A stretch of DNA of 33,980 nucleotides from Leifsonia sp. TF02-11 (GCF_017565305.1 NZ_JAGEKP010000028.1:1-33980); one strand, 5' to 3'; shown: positions 1-7,755, counted from the stretch's first letter. A program made the numbers and translations. The notes: generated by a model from the sequence alone, not told the origin.

Positions 1-84
1 AATAGCTCGTCAGCGTCGCGGAGACGGTCGGCGAGCGCTGGCTGCAGCCGCACCTCTTCCGGTTCGGTGCCGCCAGCCTCCTGA

Positions 85-819
85 ACGACGTTCTGTTGCA
101 AAGCGGGTCAGGCTCCCGACGGCCACCGCATGTTCTCGGTGTTCATGCTCCAGCAGCTCACATTGATGATGACGATACCGCCGCTGCTGATCTTGGGAGC
201 GCCGGGCACCCTCCTTCTGAAGGCGACGCCCTCGAGGGGGTCGTGGCGGTTCATTCGGTGTTTCGCGCTCATCGGACTGCGGTCCCGTTGTCCTCGGCTG
301 CTGCTGCATCCGGGTTTCATGGTTCCACTGTTCCTGATGGTGTTCTACGGCCTCTACTTCAGCGGCATCGCGTCGATACTGCTGGCAACCGTCGTCGGGC
401 ATCTGTCACTGGAGGTGGTGTTTTTGGCTGCGGGCGTCCTCTTCACTTTTGCCGCTGATTTCACCGGATTCGTTGCCGCGACGTCAGTCGCATCTTGGAC
501 GGCTGCTGGACATGTTCATCGAGATGCCGTTGCACGCGTTCTTCGGAGTAATCGCGATGATGGCGACCATCCCGCTCGTCGACTTCTTCGCCCAGGCGCG
601 GCGTGGAACATCGATGCCGTTGCTGATCAGCGGATCGCCGGTGCGTTGGCGTGGTCGTATGGCGAGCTGCCCTCGCTGACCATCGTGCTCATCCTGCTCT
701 TCGCGTGGGCGTCTGATGACACACGTCGAGCGGAGGCGGCCGATCGTCGGAAAGACGCGGAAGGCGACGTTGAGCTCGAGGCGTACAACGCGTGGTTGTG
801 CCGGCTGAATCGCCGCTGA
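85..819 (+). pseudogene. CtaG-like cytochrome c oxidase assembly protein, frameshifted
   Basis: The caa3-type CtaG family consists of multi-pass membrane proteins tied to copper delivery to cytochrome oxidase. Translated pieces match the family in order but in different frames. From 130 the text reads MFSVFMLQQLTLMM and PPLLILGAPGTLLLKA. Around 455-600 the family block PDSLPRRQSHLGRLL then MPLHAFFGV appears one frame over. From about 601 the first frame resumes with DAVADQRIAGALAW and GELPSLTIVLILL up to a stop at 817-819. Two opposite frameshifts (about 430-455 and 590-601) are needed. A stop at 82-84 breaks the frame upstream, so the N-terminal membrane segments are not recovered. It ends 8 bp before the convergent copC-like gene, a usual partner in copper loci. 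A sequencing error cannot be excluded, but two or three indels favour a decayed gene. Confidence 0.75.
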
Positions 820-827
820 GCGCGTTA

Positions 828-1451
828 CTACTTACTGGTGCGTCGACGGTGGAGTTCGGTGGCGAGCCAGAGGCCGCCGCCGGCGAGGATGAGCACGCCG
901 ATGATGATGATGATGACCAGCGCGATCGGTGTTCCGGGCGACGTGTTTGCCGCCGTCGGGGTGCTGGTGGCTGAAGTGACGGCGGGTGGTGTTGTCGTGG
1001 CTGACGGGTTAGGTGCGGTCGTCGCGGCCAGGATCGGCCCGGCGTAACTAAAGGTGTAGCTGCCGTCGATCGGATGCCCGTCGGCGGATACCGTGCGCCA
1101 GGAGACGGTGTAGTCACCCTGATCGGTCATCAGGACGGCCCGGGACAGCGTCCGGTCTTGGATGCGGACCTCGCCGGTGGTGGCCTCATGTCCACCTGGT
1201 CCGACCACCTGGATGAGGATGCCGCCTTGTAGGCCATCAAGCGGTGCTTCGTTGAAGGTCAGGACGATTTGATCCAGATTTTCGGTGACTGTTTGGCCTT
1301 GAGCGGGATTGGATTCAGCTAGGGCGTCGTGCGCTTCCGCGGGGGGCGGGGTCATTGAGTTGGCGAGGAACGCGAGGGCGACTACGGCTAGGAGGGCGAG
1401 GATCCTCCACAGTGGACGGCTGGGCTCGGCGGACGGGGCGGGGGCGGTCAT
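828..1451 (-). CDS. CopC-domain copper resistance protein, membrane-anchored
   Basis: CopC proteins are exported, cupredoxin-like copper binders. This 207-residue protein has an N-terminal hydrophobic segment (about residues 14-35) ending in PAEAHDALAESNP, so the mature protein begins with the His that forms the CopC copper site. The CopC fold follows, with VLTFNEAPLDG and SWRTVSADGHPIDGSYTF, the second holding the other conserved His. After a Thr/Ala/Pro-rich linker (about 145-170) comes a C-terminal membrane helix and a short basic tail, an anchored architecture common in Gram-positive bacteria. The start is ATG at 1451, directly after a TTG that could also initiate. It lies 13 bp downstream of the CDF exporter and is probably co-transcribed with it. 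The convergent neighbour is the decayed ctaG-like gene, whose relatives often accompany CopC. Confidence 0.88.
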   Translation of the reverse strand: MTAPAPSAEPSRPLWRILALLAVVALAFLANSMTPPPAEAHDALAESNPAQGQTVTENLDQIVLTFNEAPLDGLQGGILIQVVGPGGHEATTGEVRIQDRTLSRAVLMTDQGDYTVSWRTVSADGHPIDGSYTFSYAGPILAATTAPNPSATTTPPAVTSATSTPTAANTSPGTPIALVIIIIIGVLILAGGGLWLATELHRRRTSK

Positions 1452-1464
1452 CAAGATTCCCGGG

Positions 1465-2400
1465 TTATTCGTGTGCGGAATGCTCGTGGCGGCTGTGCTG
1501 TGGAGGCTCGAATTGGAATGTGGAGTGTTCGATGCTGACGTCGAAGTGGCTGGCGACGCAGTCCTGGAGTTTGTCCAGGATCTGGGGCAGGCGCCCGTTC
1601 TCGAAGGTATCGGGTTCGACGATGACGTGTGCGGTGAGGACGGGGAGTCCTGTCGCGATCTGGGTGGCGTGCAGGTCGTGGAGGTCGATCACTTCCGGCA
1701 GTTCCAGGATGTGTTTGCGGACCGAGTCCAGGTCGAGCCCCGGGGGTGTTGATTCCAGCAGCACGCTGGTTGTCTCGCGCAGCAGCTTGAACGCACGCGG
1801 GAGGATGAGTACGCCGATGAACATGCCGGCCAGTGCGTCCGCAGCACCCCACCCGGTCAGGGCGATCAGGATCGCGGCGACGATGACGGCGACCGAGCCG
1901 AGCGCGTCGTTCATCACCTCGAGGAAGGCTGCGCGGAGGTTGAAGTTCTCGCTCCGGCTGGAGGCAAGTACCGTCAGGGAGGCGATGTTGCCGACTAGGC
2001 CGATGACGCCGAAGATCAAGAGCTCCGTGGACGGGATCTCCGGTGGTTCGAAGAGTCTTCGGATGCCCTCGATCAAAACGAACACGCCGACAGCAAGGAG
2101 GACTGCGGCCTGCGCCGTTGCGGCGAGTACCTCAGCGCGCCGGTACCCCCAGGTGCGCTTGTTGGTAGCCGGCCGGGTGCTGAGGAAGGATGCAACCAGC
2201 GCCATTGCAAGCCCGAGCGTGTCGGTGAGCATGTGCCCGGCATCGACGAGGAGGGCCAGCGACCCTGTCAGGATCGTTCCGATTACCTCGGCGATCAGAA
2301 TGACGAAGGTGATGCCGAAGGCGATGAAGATACGCACGCGGTGACGTTTTGCCGCCTCACCAAAGGCCTGCATGGTTGTGCCGTGGTCGTGGCCGTCCAT
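1465..2400 (-). CDS. Cation diffusion facilitator (CzcD-like) metal exporter
   Basis: CDF proteins export Zn(II), Cd(II) or Co(II) by antiport with protons. This 311-residue protein has six membrane helices, the TM2 motif DAGHMLTD (Asp53, His56, Asp60) and a cytoplasmic C-terminal domain with HDLHATQIATGLPVLTAHV, ending in a His-rich tail. In TM5 the usual H-x3-D pair reads EVMND (Glu161, Asp165). This Glu-for-His change at a metal ligand could alter ion preference, although similar sequences occur in actinobacterial relatives. The start at 2400 is chosen over an in-frame GTG at 2418 because an AGGAGG ribosome site lies 5-6 bases upstream of it. It is transcribed divergently from an ArsR/SmtB repressor, with palindromes between them, so metal-induced derepression is expected. 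Confidence 0.9.
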   Translation of the reverse strand: MDGHDHGTTMQAFGEAAKRHRVRIFIAFGITFVILIAEVIGTILTGSLALLVDAGHMLTDTLGLAMALVASFLSTRPATNKRTWGYRRAEVLAATAQAAVLLAVGVFVLIEGIRRLFEPPEIPSTELLIFGVIGLVGNIASLTVLASSRSENFNLRAAFLEVMNDALGSVAVIVAAILIALTGWGAADALAGMFIGVLILPRAFKLLRETTSVLLESTPPGLDLDSVRKHILELPEVIDLHDLHATQIATGLPVLTAHVIVEPDTFENGRLPQILDKLQDCVASHFDVSIEHSTFQFEPPQHSRHEHSAHE

Positions 2401-2436
2401 TCGGCCTCCTTTCCTCACCGCCCATCATACGGGAAT

Positions 2437-2448
2437 ATATGCGCATAT
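2437..2448. promoter_or_regulatory. Palindromic operator candidate between CDF and arsR genes
   Basis: ATATGCGCATAT is a perfect 12-bp palindrome in the 120-bp gap between the divergent exporter and repressor genes. ArsR/SmtB proteins typically bind AT-rich inverted repeats of this ATATG-type form. The site is 36 bp from the exporter start and 72 bp from the repressor start, so it could control both. Function is inferred from sequence and position only. Confidence 0.55.
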
Positions 2449-2470
2449 GTAAATCTATTGAGGTAATTGG

Positions 2471-2491
2471 GAACGGTAATCAGAACCGTTC
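2471..2491. promoter_or_regulatory. Second inverted repeat upstream of arsR
   Basis: GAACGGT and ACCGTTC form a perfect 7-bp inverted repeat around a 7-bp spacer, 29 bp upstream of the chosen arsR start. It could be a second repressor site or a hairpin in the 5' leader. TACGAT at about 2496 resembles a -10 element, which would place this repeat over the promoter. Confidence 0.35.
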
Positions 2492-2520
2492 TCGCTACGA
2501 TGAAGGGGGAGGAGCGGGTC

Positions 2521-2835
2521 GTGGATCAGTTGATGTTGAACACCCAGAGGGCCGGCGAACTGGCGGAGGTCTTTCAAGGACTCGCATCGCCGACGCGACT
2601 CCGGGTGCTTGCTCGGCTACGACAGAGCCCGTCGAGCGTGACGGCCTTGGCGGAGGAACTGCAGATCGGGCAGGCGACCCTGTCCAACCATCTGCGTATC
2701 CTCCGCCAAGCGAAGCTTGTCATCGGCGACCGCGATGGGCGCTCGATCACTTACCGACTGTTCGATGATCACGTCGTCGAGTTCTTCGACCAGGCGCTGC
2801 TGCACCTCGGCCACGCCCAGCCGGGCGGTGACTAG
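2521..2835 (+). CDS. ArsR/SmtB-family metal sensor repressor, zinc-type alpha-5 site
   Basis: This is a 104-residue winged-helix repressor. It has LASPTRLRVLARL, the recognition helix region IGQATLSNHLRILRQAKLV and the wing DRDGRSITYRL. The last helix carries D-x-H-x10-H-x2-H (in DDHVVEFFDQALLHLGH). That is the arrangement of the alpha-5 zinc site of SmtB/CzrA/NmtR-type sensors and argues for Zn, Co or Ni sensing rather than the cysteine-based arsenic or cadmium types. GTG at 2521 is preferred because a GGGGAGGAG ribosome site lies about six bases upstream; in-frame upstream codons lack one. The gene is divergent from the CDF exporter, the expected target. Its stop overlaps the convergent zinc-ribbon gene by three bases. 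Confidence 0.88.
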   Translation: MDQLMLNTQRAGELAEVFQGLASPTRLRVLARLRQSPSSVTALAEELQIGQATLSNHLRILRQAKLVIGDRDGRSITYRLFDDHVVEFFDQALLHLGHAQPGGD

Positions 2836-3128
2836 TCACCGAAGAGGTCTCCCAGCCAGCCACCGCGCCGCTTGTTCCCGTAGCCGTTGTGCCCAGAGTT
2901 TCCGTGCCCGCTGTTTCCGTGGTGACCCGATCGATTCGGATCGGGATATCCGGGGGAACCGGCTGGCGGGGATCCGGCATCTGACGGGTTGGGGGTGAGG
3001 GAACGGTCGATGATCTTGTCGAGTTCGCCGCGGTCCAGCCAAACACCGCGGCAGCTGGGGCAGTAGTCGATCTCGATTCCGGAACGATCGGAGAGCAGAA
3101 GTGTCTCGCCGTCAACGGGGCATTTCAT
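2832..3128 (-). CDS. Small zinc-ribbon protein (zf-TFIIB type)
   Basis: This 98-residue protein begins with a TFIIB-type zinc ribbon: CPVDG near residue 3 and YCPSCRGVWLDRGELDKII at about 22-40. The CPxC and WLDRGEL signature is characteristic of the family. A Gly/His/Asn/Pro-rich low-complexity linker (about 45-85) follows, then a basic C-terminus ending GGWLGDLFGD. The function of these proteins is generally unknown. The His-rich linker could bind metal, which would suit the island, but that is inference. The gene is convergent with arsR and its stop codon overlaps the arsR stop. A moderate AGAAAGG lies seven bases before the ATG. Confidence 0.8.
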   Translation of the reverse strand: MKCPVDGETLLLSDRSGIEIDYCPSCRGVWLDRGELDKIIDRSLTPNPSDAGSPPAGSPGYPDPNRSGHHGNSGHGNSGHNGYGNKRRGGWLGDLFGD

Positions 3129-3284
3129 GGTTGGCGCCTTTCTGGTGGGTTTAGTCCACGGAGCGTAGGGGCCGCTTCTGTGAGTCGGCTGACCACCAGC
3201 ACGCCTCGGATGCGACGATCAGGAGCCGTTTGCTACGCTTCCCTCCAAAGCTGGCTGTTATCGAACTGTGACTGTGGAGGTGAC

Positions 3285-3698
3285 GTGAACGCGCTGAGTC
3301 GAGGAGGAATCCAACGCTGGGTCGTCCTGGCCATCTCAGCGCTCACGGTCGTATTCGCCCTACTGCTGGCGCACATGTTCGAAACGGCACACCCCGCGAA
3401 CGAAGTGGCCGGTCCTTCGGCCTCCGTGATCGTGGACACCGCCGTTCCGGGCGCGGGAGGAACCGGAGTTGCGGTGCTTACGCCGTCAGACAACGGTGTT
3501 CCTCACGACCAGATGCTGGTCCTGGGTTGTGTTCTCGGGCTTGCCGCGGCGGCCCTGGCTCTGGCCTTGTTCGTGTGTTTGCTGCGCCGCGACTTGCGCC
3601 TTGCTCGGTCGCGCGTGGTGCGATCTTTGGCAGCGTCTTTGCTCCGTGAGCGGCCCATCGCGCCTTCTCTGGAGTCTCTGGCCATAAGCCGGACCTGA
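3285..3698 (+). CDS. Small two-TM membrane protein, DUF6153-like
   Basis: This 137-residue protein has membrane helices at about 12-31 (WVVLAISALTVVFALLLAH) and 82-103 (LGCVLGLAAAALALALFVCLL). Between them is an extracytoplasmic loop with a His and many Gly/Ala/Pro, and the C-terminal tail is Arg-rich. The layout resembles DUF6153-type actinobacterial proteins often found near copper genes; this match is from memory and weak. The GTG start at 3285 is chosen because GGAGG ends four bases upstream. An in-frame start at 3180 would add 35 non-hydrophobic residues with no ribosome site. No catalytic or metal-binding motif is visible. Confidence 0.6.
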   Translation: MNALSRGGIQRWVVLAISALTVVFALLLAHMFETAHPANEVAGPSASVIVDTAVPGAGGTGVAVLTPSDNGVPHDQMLVLGCVLGLAAAALALALFVCLLRRDLRLARSRVVRSLAASLLRERPIAPSLESLAISRT

Positions 3699-3775
3699 CG
3701 ACGACTGGGGCACCCTTGCCGGTGTCATGTCGTCCTTGTCCGCGCCCGTCTTGGGCCAAGTCCGGAAACTCCTGA

Positions 3776-4621
3776 ATGCTCATCACCCGCCGCGCGCGGC
3801 CGGTCCGCCGCGCAACCTTCACCCCCGCCCCCGCCGAACACCGGTCTCGCCGTGAGGCCCTCGCCGCCGAACGGAATGTCCCGGATCGGCAACCGAGACG
3901 CAGCCGCCCCCGCATGGGTAACCAGCGTGCCCGCCGATCCCTGCAGCTTCCCCTTGTGGGTGCCGTCTTCGCGATGGCCTTGAGCGTGGCGACCTCCGTT
4001 CCCGCCGAGGCTGTGGCCCCGGATGTCGCCCTCCGATCGACAGCCGGCCCGGTCACGGCCGGCGTTCCGCAAGCAATCGGGAACACCGTCGGTGCAGCCG
4101 TTCCAGTCACCCGTGACACGCTCGCCGCGACCTCCGAGGCCGACCTCGCAGCCGCAGCACGGACCGACCCGGCCGGGACCCTCGTGGGCAACACCCTGGG
4201 TCCCATCCAGTGGCCGTTCCCCGGAGATGTCCCGATCAGCGACGGGTACGGGTCCCGTTCCGCGCCGTGCTCTGGATGCTCCAGCAACCACAAGGGCCTG
4301 GACATGACCCCTGGCGGGGGAACCAAGATCGGCGCGATCGCCGACGGCGTCGTTCGTTCGGCGGAAGAATCCGACGTCGGGTTCGGCGTCAATGTGATCA
4401 TCGACCACCGGATCAATGGTGAACGATTCGCGAGCCTCTACGCGCACATGCAGTTCGGGTCGCTACAGGTCCGCGCCGGAGACCGCGTTGTCGCCGGCCA
4501 GATCATCGGACGGGTCGGCACCACGGGTGCAAGCACCGGCAACCACCTCCATCTAGAGATCTGGGCGAAGGGGGAGACACCAATCGACCCGTACTCCTGG
4601 CTTCGGGCTCGAGCGAGATGA
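3776..4621 (+). CDS. M23 (LytM) family peptidase, membrane-anchored or secreted
   Basis: M23 enzymes are zinc peptidases that cut peptidoglycan cross-bridges. The 281-residue product has a very basic N-terminus (residues 1-55) and a signal or anchor helix at about 57-80 ending in Ala-rich sequence. An unstructured region follows to about 140, then a C-terminal LytM domain. Zinc ligands are visible: His172 and Asp176 in NHKGLDM, and the HLH of GNHLHLEIW (257-259). Substrate-groove motifs LYAHMQ and GQIIGRVGTTG are also present, so the enzyme looks intact. It opens a tight co-directional run (M23, DsbA-like, small protein, lipoprotein, LspA, CcsB); its stop overlaps the next start by ATGA. No good ribosome site precedes 3776, so the exact start is uncertain. 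Confidence 0.85.
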   Translation: MLITRRARPVRRATFTPAPAEHRSRREALAAERNVPDRQPRRSRPRMGNQRARRSLQLPLVGAVFAMALSVATSVPAEAVAPDVALRSTAGPVTAGVPQAIGNTVGAAVPVTRDTLAATSEADLAAAARTDPAGTLVGNTLGPIQWPFPGDVPISDGYGSRSAPCSGCSSNHKGLDMTPGGGTKIGAIADGVVRSAEESDVGFGVNVIIDHRINGERFASLYAHMQFGSLQVRAGDRVVAGQIIGRVGTTGASTGNHLHLEIWAKGETPIDPYSWLRARAR

Positions 4622-5313
4622 GGCCAAGAATGCCGAAACAGCCACGCCAGCAGCCTCAACCCACCCGCCGGCTCTCCACCCGGTTCTGGGCCAACACCAT
4701 CATCATCGCGCTCGCGTTCATCGTCGTGATCGTCATCGTGCTCGTCGGTCGTGCCCAATCGGCGTCGCAACAGGCCACCGCGCCCGCCGTCACCCGAGCT
4801 GACAGCCGGATACTGCAGAAGGCGGCAACGGACAAGGTCACGGTGGTCGAGTTCCTCGACTTCGAGTGCGAAGCATGCGGCGCCGCCTATCCGGTGGTCG
4901 AGCAGCTGCGCGAGCAGTACAAGGATCGTGTCACATTCATCGCACGCTACTTCCCGATACCCAGTCACAAGAACGCTATGAACGCGGCAATGGCTGCCGA
5001 GGCGGCCGGCCGCCAAGGCAAGTTCACCGAGATGTACGCGAAGCTCTTCCAGACGCAGACGCAGTGGGCCGAACGACAGGATGACCAGTCGAATACTCTG
5101 CGTTCGGTGGCCGACTCGATCGGCCTGGACATGAGCCAGTACGACAAAGACATTGCCGACCCCACCCTTCGGATCCGGGTGACGAAAGACCAAGCCGAGG
5201 GTGTCCAGCTGGGTGTGACGGGTACGCCGACGTTCTTCCTGAACGGCGAGAAGCTCACGATGACCTCAACAGAGCAATTCGCCGCCGAGCTGGAGAAAGC
5301 ATGGCGGCGATGA
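4618..5313 (+). CDS. Membrane-anchored DsbA-like thioredoxin
   Basis: This is a predicted extracytoplasmic thiol-disulfide oxidoreductase. The 231-residue protein has a basic N-terminus, one membrane helix (about 26-44) and a DsbA/thioredoxin_4 domain. The active site reads FECEACGAAYP (Cys84 and Cys87, C-E-A-C). The cis-proline loop is VTGTPTFFLNG (Pro204). The helical insertion between them is of normal DsbA length. Such proteins oxidise or isomerise secreted proteins, or keep apocytochrome thiols in the right state. The start overlaps the peptidase stop (ATGA), so translation is probably coupled. Location in one run with LspA and CcsB fits envelope protein and cytochrome maturation. There is no sign of damage. 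Confidence 0.88.
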   Translation: MRPRMPKQPRQQPQPTRRLSTRFWANTIIIALAFIVVIVIVLVGRAQSASQQATAPAVTRADSRILQKAATDKVTVVEFLDFECEACGAAYPVVEQLREQYKDRVTFIARYFPIPSHKNAMNAAMAAEAAGRQGKFTEMYAKLFQTQTQWAERQDDQSNTLRSVADSIGLDMSQYDKDIADPTLRIRVTKDQAEGVQLGVTGTPTFFLNGEKLTMTSTEQFAAELEKAWRR

Positions 5314-5549
5314 GGTGGGGCGATCGCCGGATCCGCCGCCAGATGCAACGGCTGTGGAGGACACCAAAGGCACACGAGACCATCCCACCAGCCGTGTACC
5401 AGGAGGTAATCGAAGCGGCGACTGCGGCTTCCGCTAAGGTCCAGGTCCTCCGCCGCAGACCCGCAGGCTCCGACGCGGAGCTCGAGGCACTCAGCGACGA
5501 CATCGACACCCTCATTCGGATCATCAAGCGTCATCGACCCACCCACTGA
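5301..5549 (+). CDS. Small basic hypothetical protein
   Basis: This is an 82-residue protein of no recognised family. The N-terminus is strongly basic (RRIRRQMQRLWR), followed by a predicted helical body with AYQ/EAATAAS-type sequence and a C-terminal helix DDIDTLIRIIKRHR. There is no membrane segment and no cysteine. The start at 5301 lies inside the end of the DsbA-like gene (13-bp overlap), with GGAG six bases upstream; ATG at 5310 is an alternative. The overlap and spacing indicate co-translation within the envelope operon. A helper role is possible but nothing in the sequence shows it. Confidence 0.6.
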   Translation: MAAMRWGDRRIRRQMQRLWRTPKAHETIPPAVYQEVIEAATAASAKVQVLRRRPAGSDAELEALSDDIDTLIRIIKRHRPTH

Positions 5550-5562
5550 ATCGAGAAGAATC

Positions 5563-5991
5563 ATGTTCACTACTAACCGGCCCGTCCGCATCGTCGCTGC
5601 AACTGCGGTCGCGATGACGGTGCCGCTCCTGCTCTCAGGCTGCTCGATCGGGGAGAAGGTCTCCATGCAAGCCCAGAACGTCGGCTGCTCGTTGGTCACG
5701 CCGGTCGCGGATAGCATGGCTGCGGACATCGATGCCGCCTTGAAATCAGCGGTTCTCGACCCATCTGCGGCGATCGGCCGGCTCCAGGCAGCCCGGACGG
5801 TGCTGGCACCGATCGGCGATCAAATGCCTGCCGGGCAGCAGCAGACTGCCGTTCAGAACGTTGTCGACACGATCGACACACTCATTCCGGTGTTGAAGGC
5901 AGAATCCACGGGATCGACAACTGGCACCAGCTCAGACATCCTGACCAAGAAGCTCTCGGAGCAGATGAAAGCGTTGACAACCCTATGCTGA
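5563..5991 (+). CDS. Small lipoprotein, unknown function
   Basis: This 142-residue protein has a lipoprotein signal: basic NRPVRIV, a hydrophobic stretch and the lipobox LLLSGC, with Cys27 the predicted lipidated residue. The mature part is Ala/Thr-rich and mostly helical, with two further cysteines (one in NVGCSLV and the terminal residue) that could pair. It sits just before lspA, whose product cleaves lipoprotein signals, and the two genes overlap by seven bases, so it may be a dedicated client. I recognise no family. The ATG follows a weak AGAAGAA purine stretch. Confidence 0.7.
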   Translation: MFTTNRPVRIVAATAVAMTVPLLLSGCSIGEKVSMQAQNVGCSLVTPVADSMAADIDAALKSAVLDPSAAIGRLQAARTVLAPIGDQMPAGQQQTAVQNVVDTIDTLIPVLKAESTGSTTGTSSDILTKKLSEQMKALTTLC

Positions 5992-6566
5992 CCGACCAAC
6001 CCGTCGCCGCGACCACCACCGGGATCCTCGATCGTCGACGACTAGCGATGAGGGCGTTGTTCGCTGGCCTTTTCGCGATCGCTGCCGACCAGGCAGCCAA
6101 GGGTGTAGCTATCCTCACGCTCCCGTACGGTGAGCCAGTGCCGACCATGATCCCAACCCTGGACCTCGATCTGGTTCTCAACCCCGGAGCTGCGTTTGGG
6201 CTTGGTGCCCGGGTCGGGCCACTGCTGGCCGCCGGGATCCTTATCATCCTGAGTATCCTCACCGTGTGGGTCATCCGACGAGTGATCCGCAGAGAGAATC
6301 CGACAGTCACCGTGCTGATGGCGATCGCCGTCGGAGGCGGCTGGGGCAACATGATCGACCGCACATTCCGCGGCGAGCACGGAGTTCTCAGCGGCGCTGT
6401 CGTGGACTACTTCTCAGTCAGCTGGTTCGCCATCTTCAACCTCGCCGACGTCTTCACCGTCGTCGGCATCGCAGCTGCGGTCCTTGTCGCAACTCTTCAA
6501 CATCGGCGAACGCAATTGGACAAAGCGCGCTCCAACTTCGACCCGCGCGAGGTGCACCGCTCATGA
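5985..6566 (+). CDS. lspA: Lipoprotein signal peptidase (signal peptidase II)
   Basis: LspA is the membrane aspartyl protease that removes signal peptides from diacylglyceryl-modified prolipoproteins. This 193-residue copy has four membrane helices and all family boxes: DQAAK (35-39), LNPGAAFGLG (65-74), GGGWGNMIDR (117-126) with catalytic Asp125, and VDYFSVSWFAIFNLAD (140-155) with catalytic Asp155. It should be active. An actinobacterium normally has a housekeeping lspA elsewhere, so this is probably a second copy. Extra lspA genes are known on mobile metal-resistance islands. It overlaps the lipoprotein gene by seven bases and the ccsB start by ATGA. An lspA-like fragment follows this operon at about 7614. 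Confidence 0.92.
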   Translation: MLTDQPVAATTTGILDRRRLAMRALFAGLFAIAADQAAKGVAILTLPYGEPVPTMIPTLDLDLVLNPGAAFGLGARVGPLLAAGILIILSILTVWVIRRVIRRENPTVTVLMAIAVGGGWGNMIDRTFRGEHGVLSGAVVDYFSVSWFAIFNLADVFTVVGIAAAVLVATLQHRRTQLDKARSNFDPREVHRS

Positions 6567-7558
6567 CCGACACCCTCTCCATGCTTTCCACCCTCGGCAT
6601 CTATGTCGCGATGGGCTTCTACACCGCCGCCTTCGCAGTCTTCTCCATCGATCTGGCCAGACGCGGAGCCGAATCGACCGCACGCGTCCCAAGCGTTGTC
6701 GCGCGCCGGGGTATCGCGGCGCACCAGGGAACGACGGTCGTCATCGGTGAGGATCGAGCCGAGACATCCCCTGAGCCGGTGACAGAGCCCTCCGGGGCCG
6801 CGCGCGCAGTTATCCGGTGGGCATTCGTACTCACGGTCGCCGGCTTCTTCTTCCATCTCCTCGGGACCGCCCTCCGTGGGATCGCCGCGGCCAGGGTTCC
6901 GTGGGCGAACATGTGGGAGTTTTCGATGACCGGCACACTGGTCATCATCGGCGTCTTCCTGCTCAGTAATCTCAAGTGGGACCTCAAGTACCTCGGCACG
7001 TTCATCGTCGGGCTCGTGCTTGTCCTGCAGGGGATTGCGCTGCTGCGGTACTACGTTCCGGTCGTGCCGCTGCAGCCGGCCCTGCAGTCGTATTGGCTGG
7101 TGATCCATATCATCGTCGCTGTGCTGGGCACGGCGTTCTTCGCTCTCGGGTTCGCCCTCTCCGGATTGCAGCTGCTGCAGTACCGGCGTGAACGCCAGGT
7201 GGAAGAGTCCGTTCCACAACAGTTTCGGTTCCTCGCGACGCTGCCGAACTCCGCGGACCTGGAGAACTTGGCCTACCGGATCAACATTGTCGGTTTCGTC
7301 GCCTGGACGTTCACACTCATCGCTGGAGCCGTTTGGGCGTCCGCAGCGTGGGGCCGGTACTGGGGGTGGGACACGAAGGAAGTCTGGACGTTCATCATCT
7401 GGGTGATCTTTGCCGGCTACATCCACGCGCGGGCTACGCGCGGCTGGCGGGGGTCCCGGTCGGCATGCCTGGCCATCATCGGCTTCGCCGCGGTGCTATT
7501 CAACTTCGGCATCGTTAACGTGTTCTTCAAGGGGCTCCACACCTACTCAGGGCTGTAG
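6563..7558 (+). CDS. ccsB: Cytochrome c biogenesis protein CcsB/ResC family
   Basis: System II CcsA/CcsB-type membrane proteins move haem and attach it to apocytochrome c outside the membrane. This 331-residue protein has about eight membrane helices. The tryptophan-rich haem-binding motif WGRYWGWDTKEVW is in the C-terminal third, and conserved histidines occur in FFFHLLGTALRG, LVIHIIVA and FKGLHTYSGL. WANMWEFSMTG is another family block. The chosen ATG at 6563 overlaps the lspA stop; a longer reading from 6266 would lie wholly inside lspA and is rejected. No ccdA, resB or cytochrome gene is visible beside it, so this is an isolated handling gene next to a thioredoxin. Confidence 0.88.
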   Translation: MTDTLSMLSTLGIYVAMGFYTAAFAVFSIDLARRGAESTARVPSVVARRGIAAHQGTTVVIGEDRAETSPEPVTEPSGAARAVIRWAFVLTVAGFFFHLLGTALRGIAAARVPWANMWEFSMTGTLVIIGVFLLSNLKWDLKYLGTFIVGLVLVLQGIALLRYYVPVVPLQPALQSYWLVIHIIVAVLGTAFFALGFALSGLQLLQYRRERQVEESVPQQFRFLATLPNSADLENLAYRINIVGFVAWTFTLIAGAVWASAAWGRYWGWDTKEVWTFIIWVIFAGYIHARATRGWRGSRSACLAIIGFAAVLFNFGIVNVFFKGLHTYSGL

Positions 7559-7575
7559 GGCATCTGAGCCGTCAT

Positions 7576-7592
7576 AGCCGCAGAAGGCGGCT
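7576..7592 (+). terminator. Hairpin after the envelope operon
   Basis: AGCCGC and GCGGCT form a 6-bp stem with a 5-base loop, 17 bp after the ccsB stop. No T-run follows, as is common for actinobacterial terminators. It is a plausible end of the M23-to-ccsB transcript. Confidence 0.4.
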
Positions 7593-7613
7593 TGCGGTGC
7601 CGGTGCGTCTGAC

Positions 7614-7755
7614 TCGCGGTCTGGGTGCCCATCCTGTGCCCGGCGCCGCATTCGGACTCGGCTGGATGACCAATGATGCCTCATTCTTTCGCAGTCATAT
7701 CGGGGCCACCAATATCGGCAGCGAAGTGGTGCTGATCACGATCGGGTGCTCATGA
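7614..7755 (+). pseudogene. Possible lspA fragment
   Basis: The frame through 7640-7663 reads VPGAAFGLGWM, close to the NPGAAFGLG box of signal peptidase II that occurs intact 1.4 kb upstream. The frame continues with SEVVLITIGCS and then stops; the other LspA boxes are absent. It lies in the 270-bp gap between the convergent ccsB and P-type ATPase genes. It could be scar sequence of a second lspA left by rearrangement, but a short match like this may be chance. Confidence 0.3.

Noticed and set aside
1355-2344. Long plus-strand frame opposite the CDF exporter
   Set aside because: Ser/Arg-rich antisense shadow of a clear CDF gene.
6266-6562. Long in-frame extension upstream of ccsB
   Set aside because: It lies wholly within lspA in another frame and reads as Arg/His-rich shadow sequence; ATG 6563 with an ATGA overlap is the natural start.
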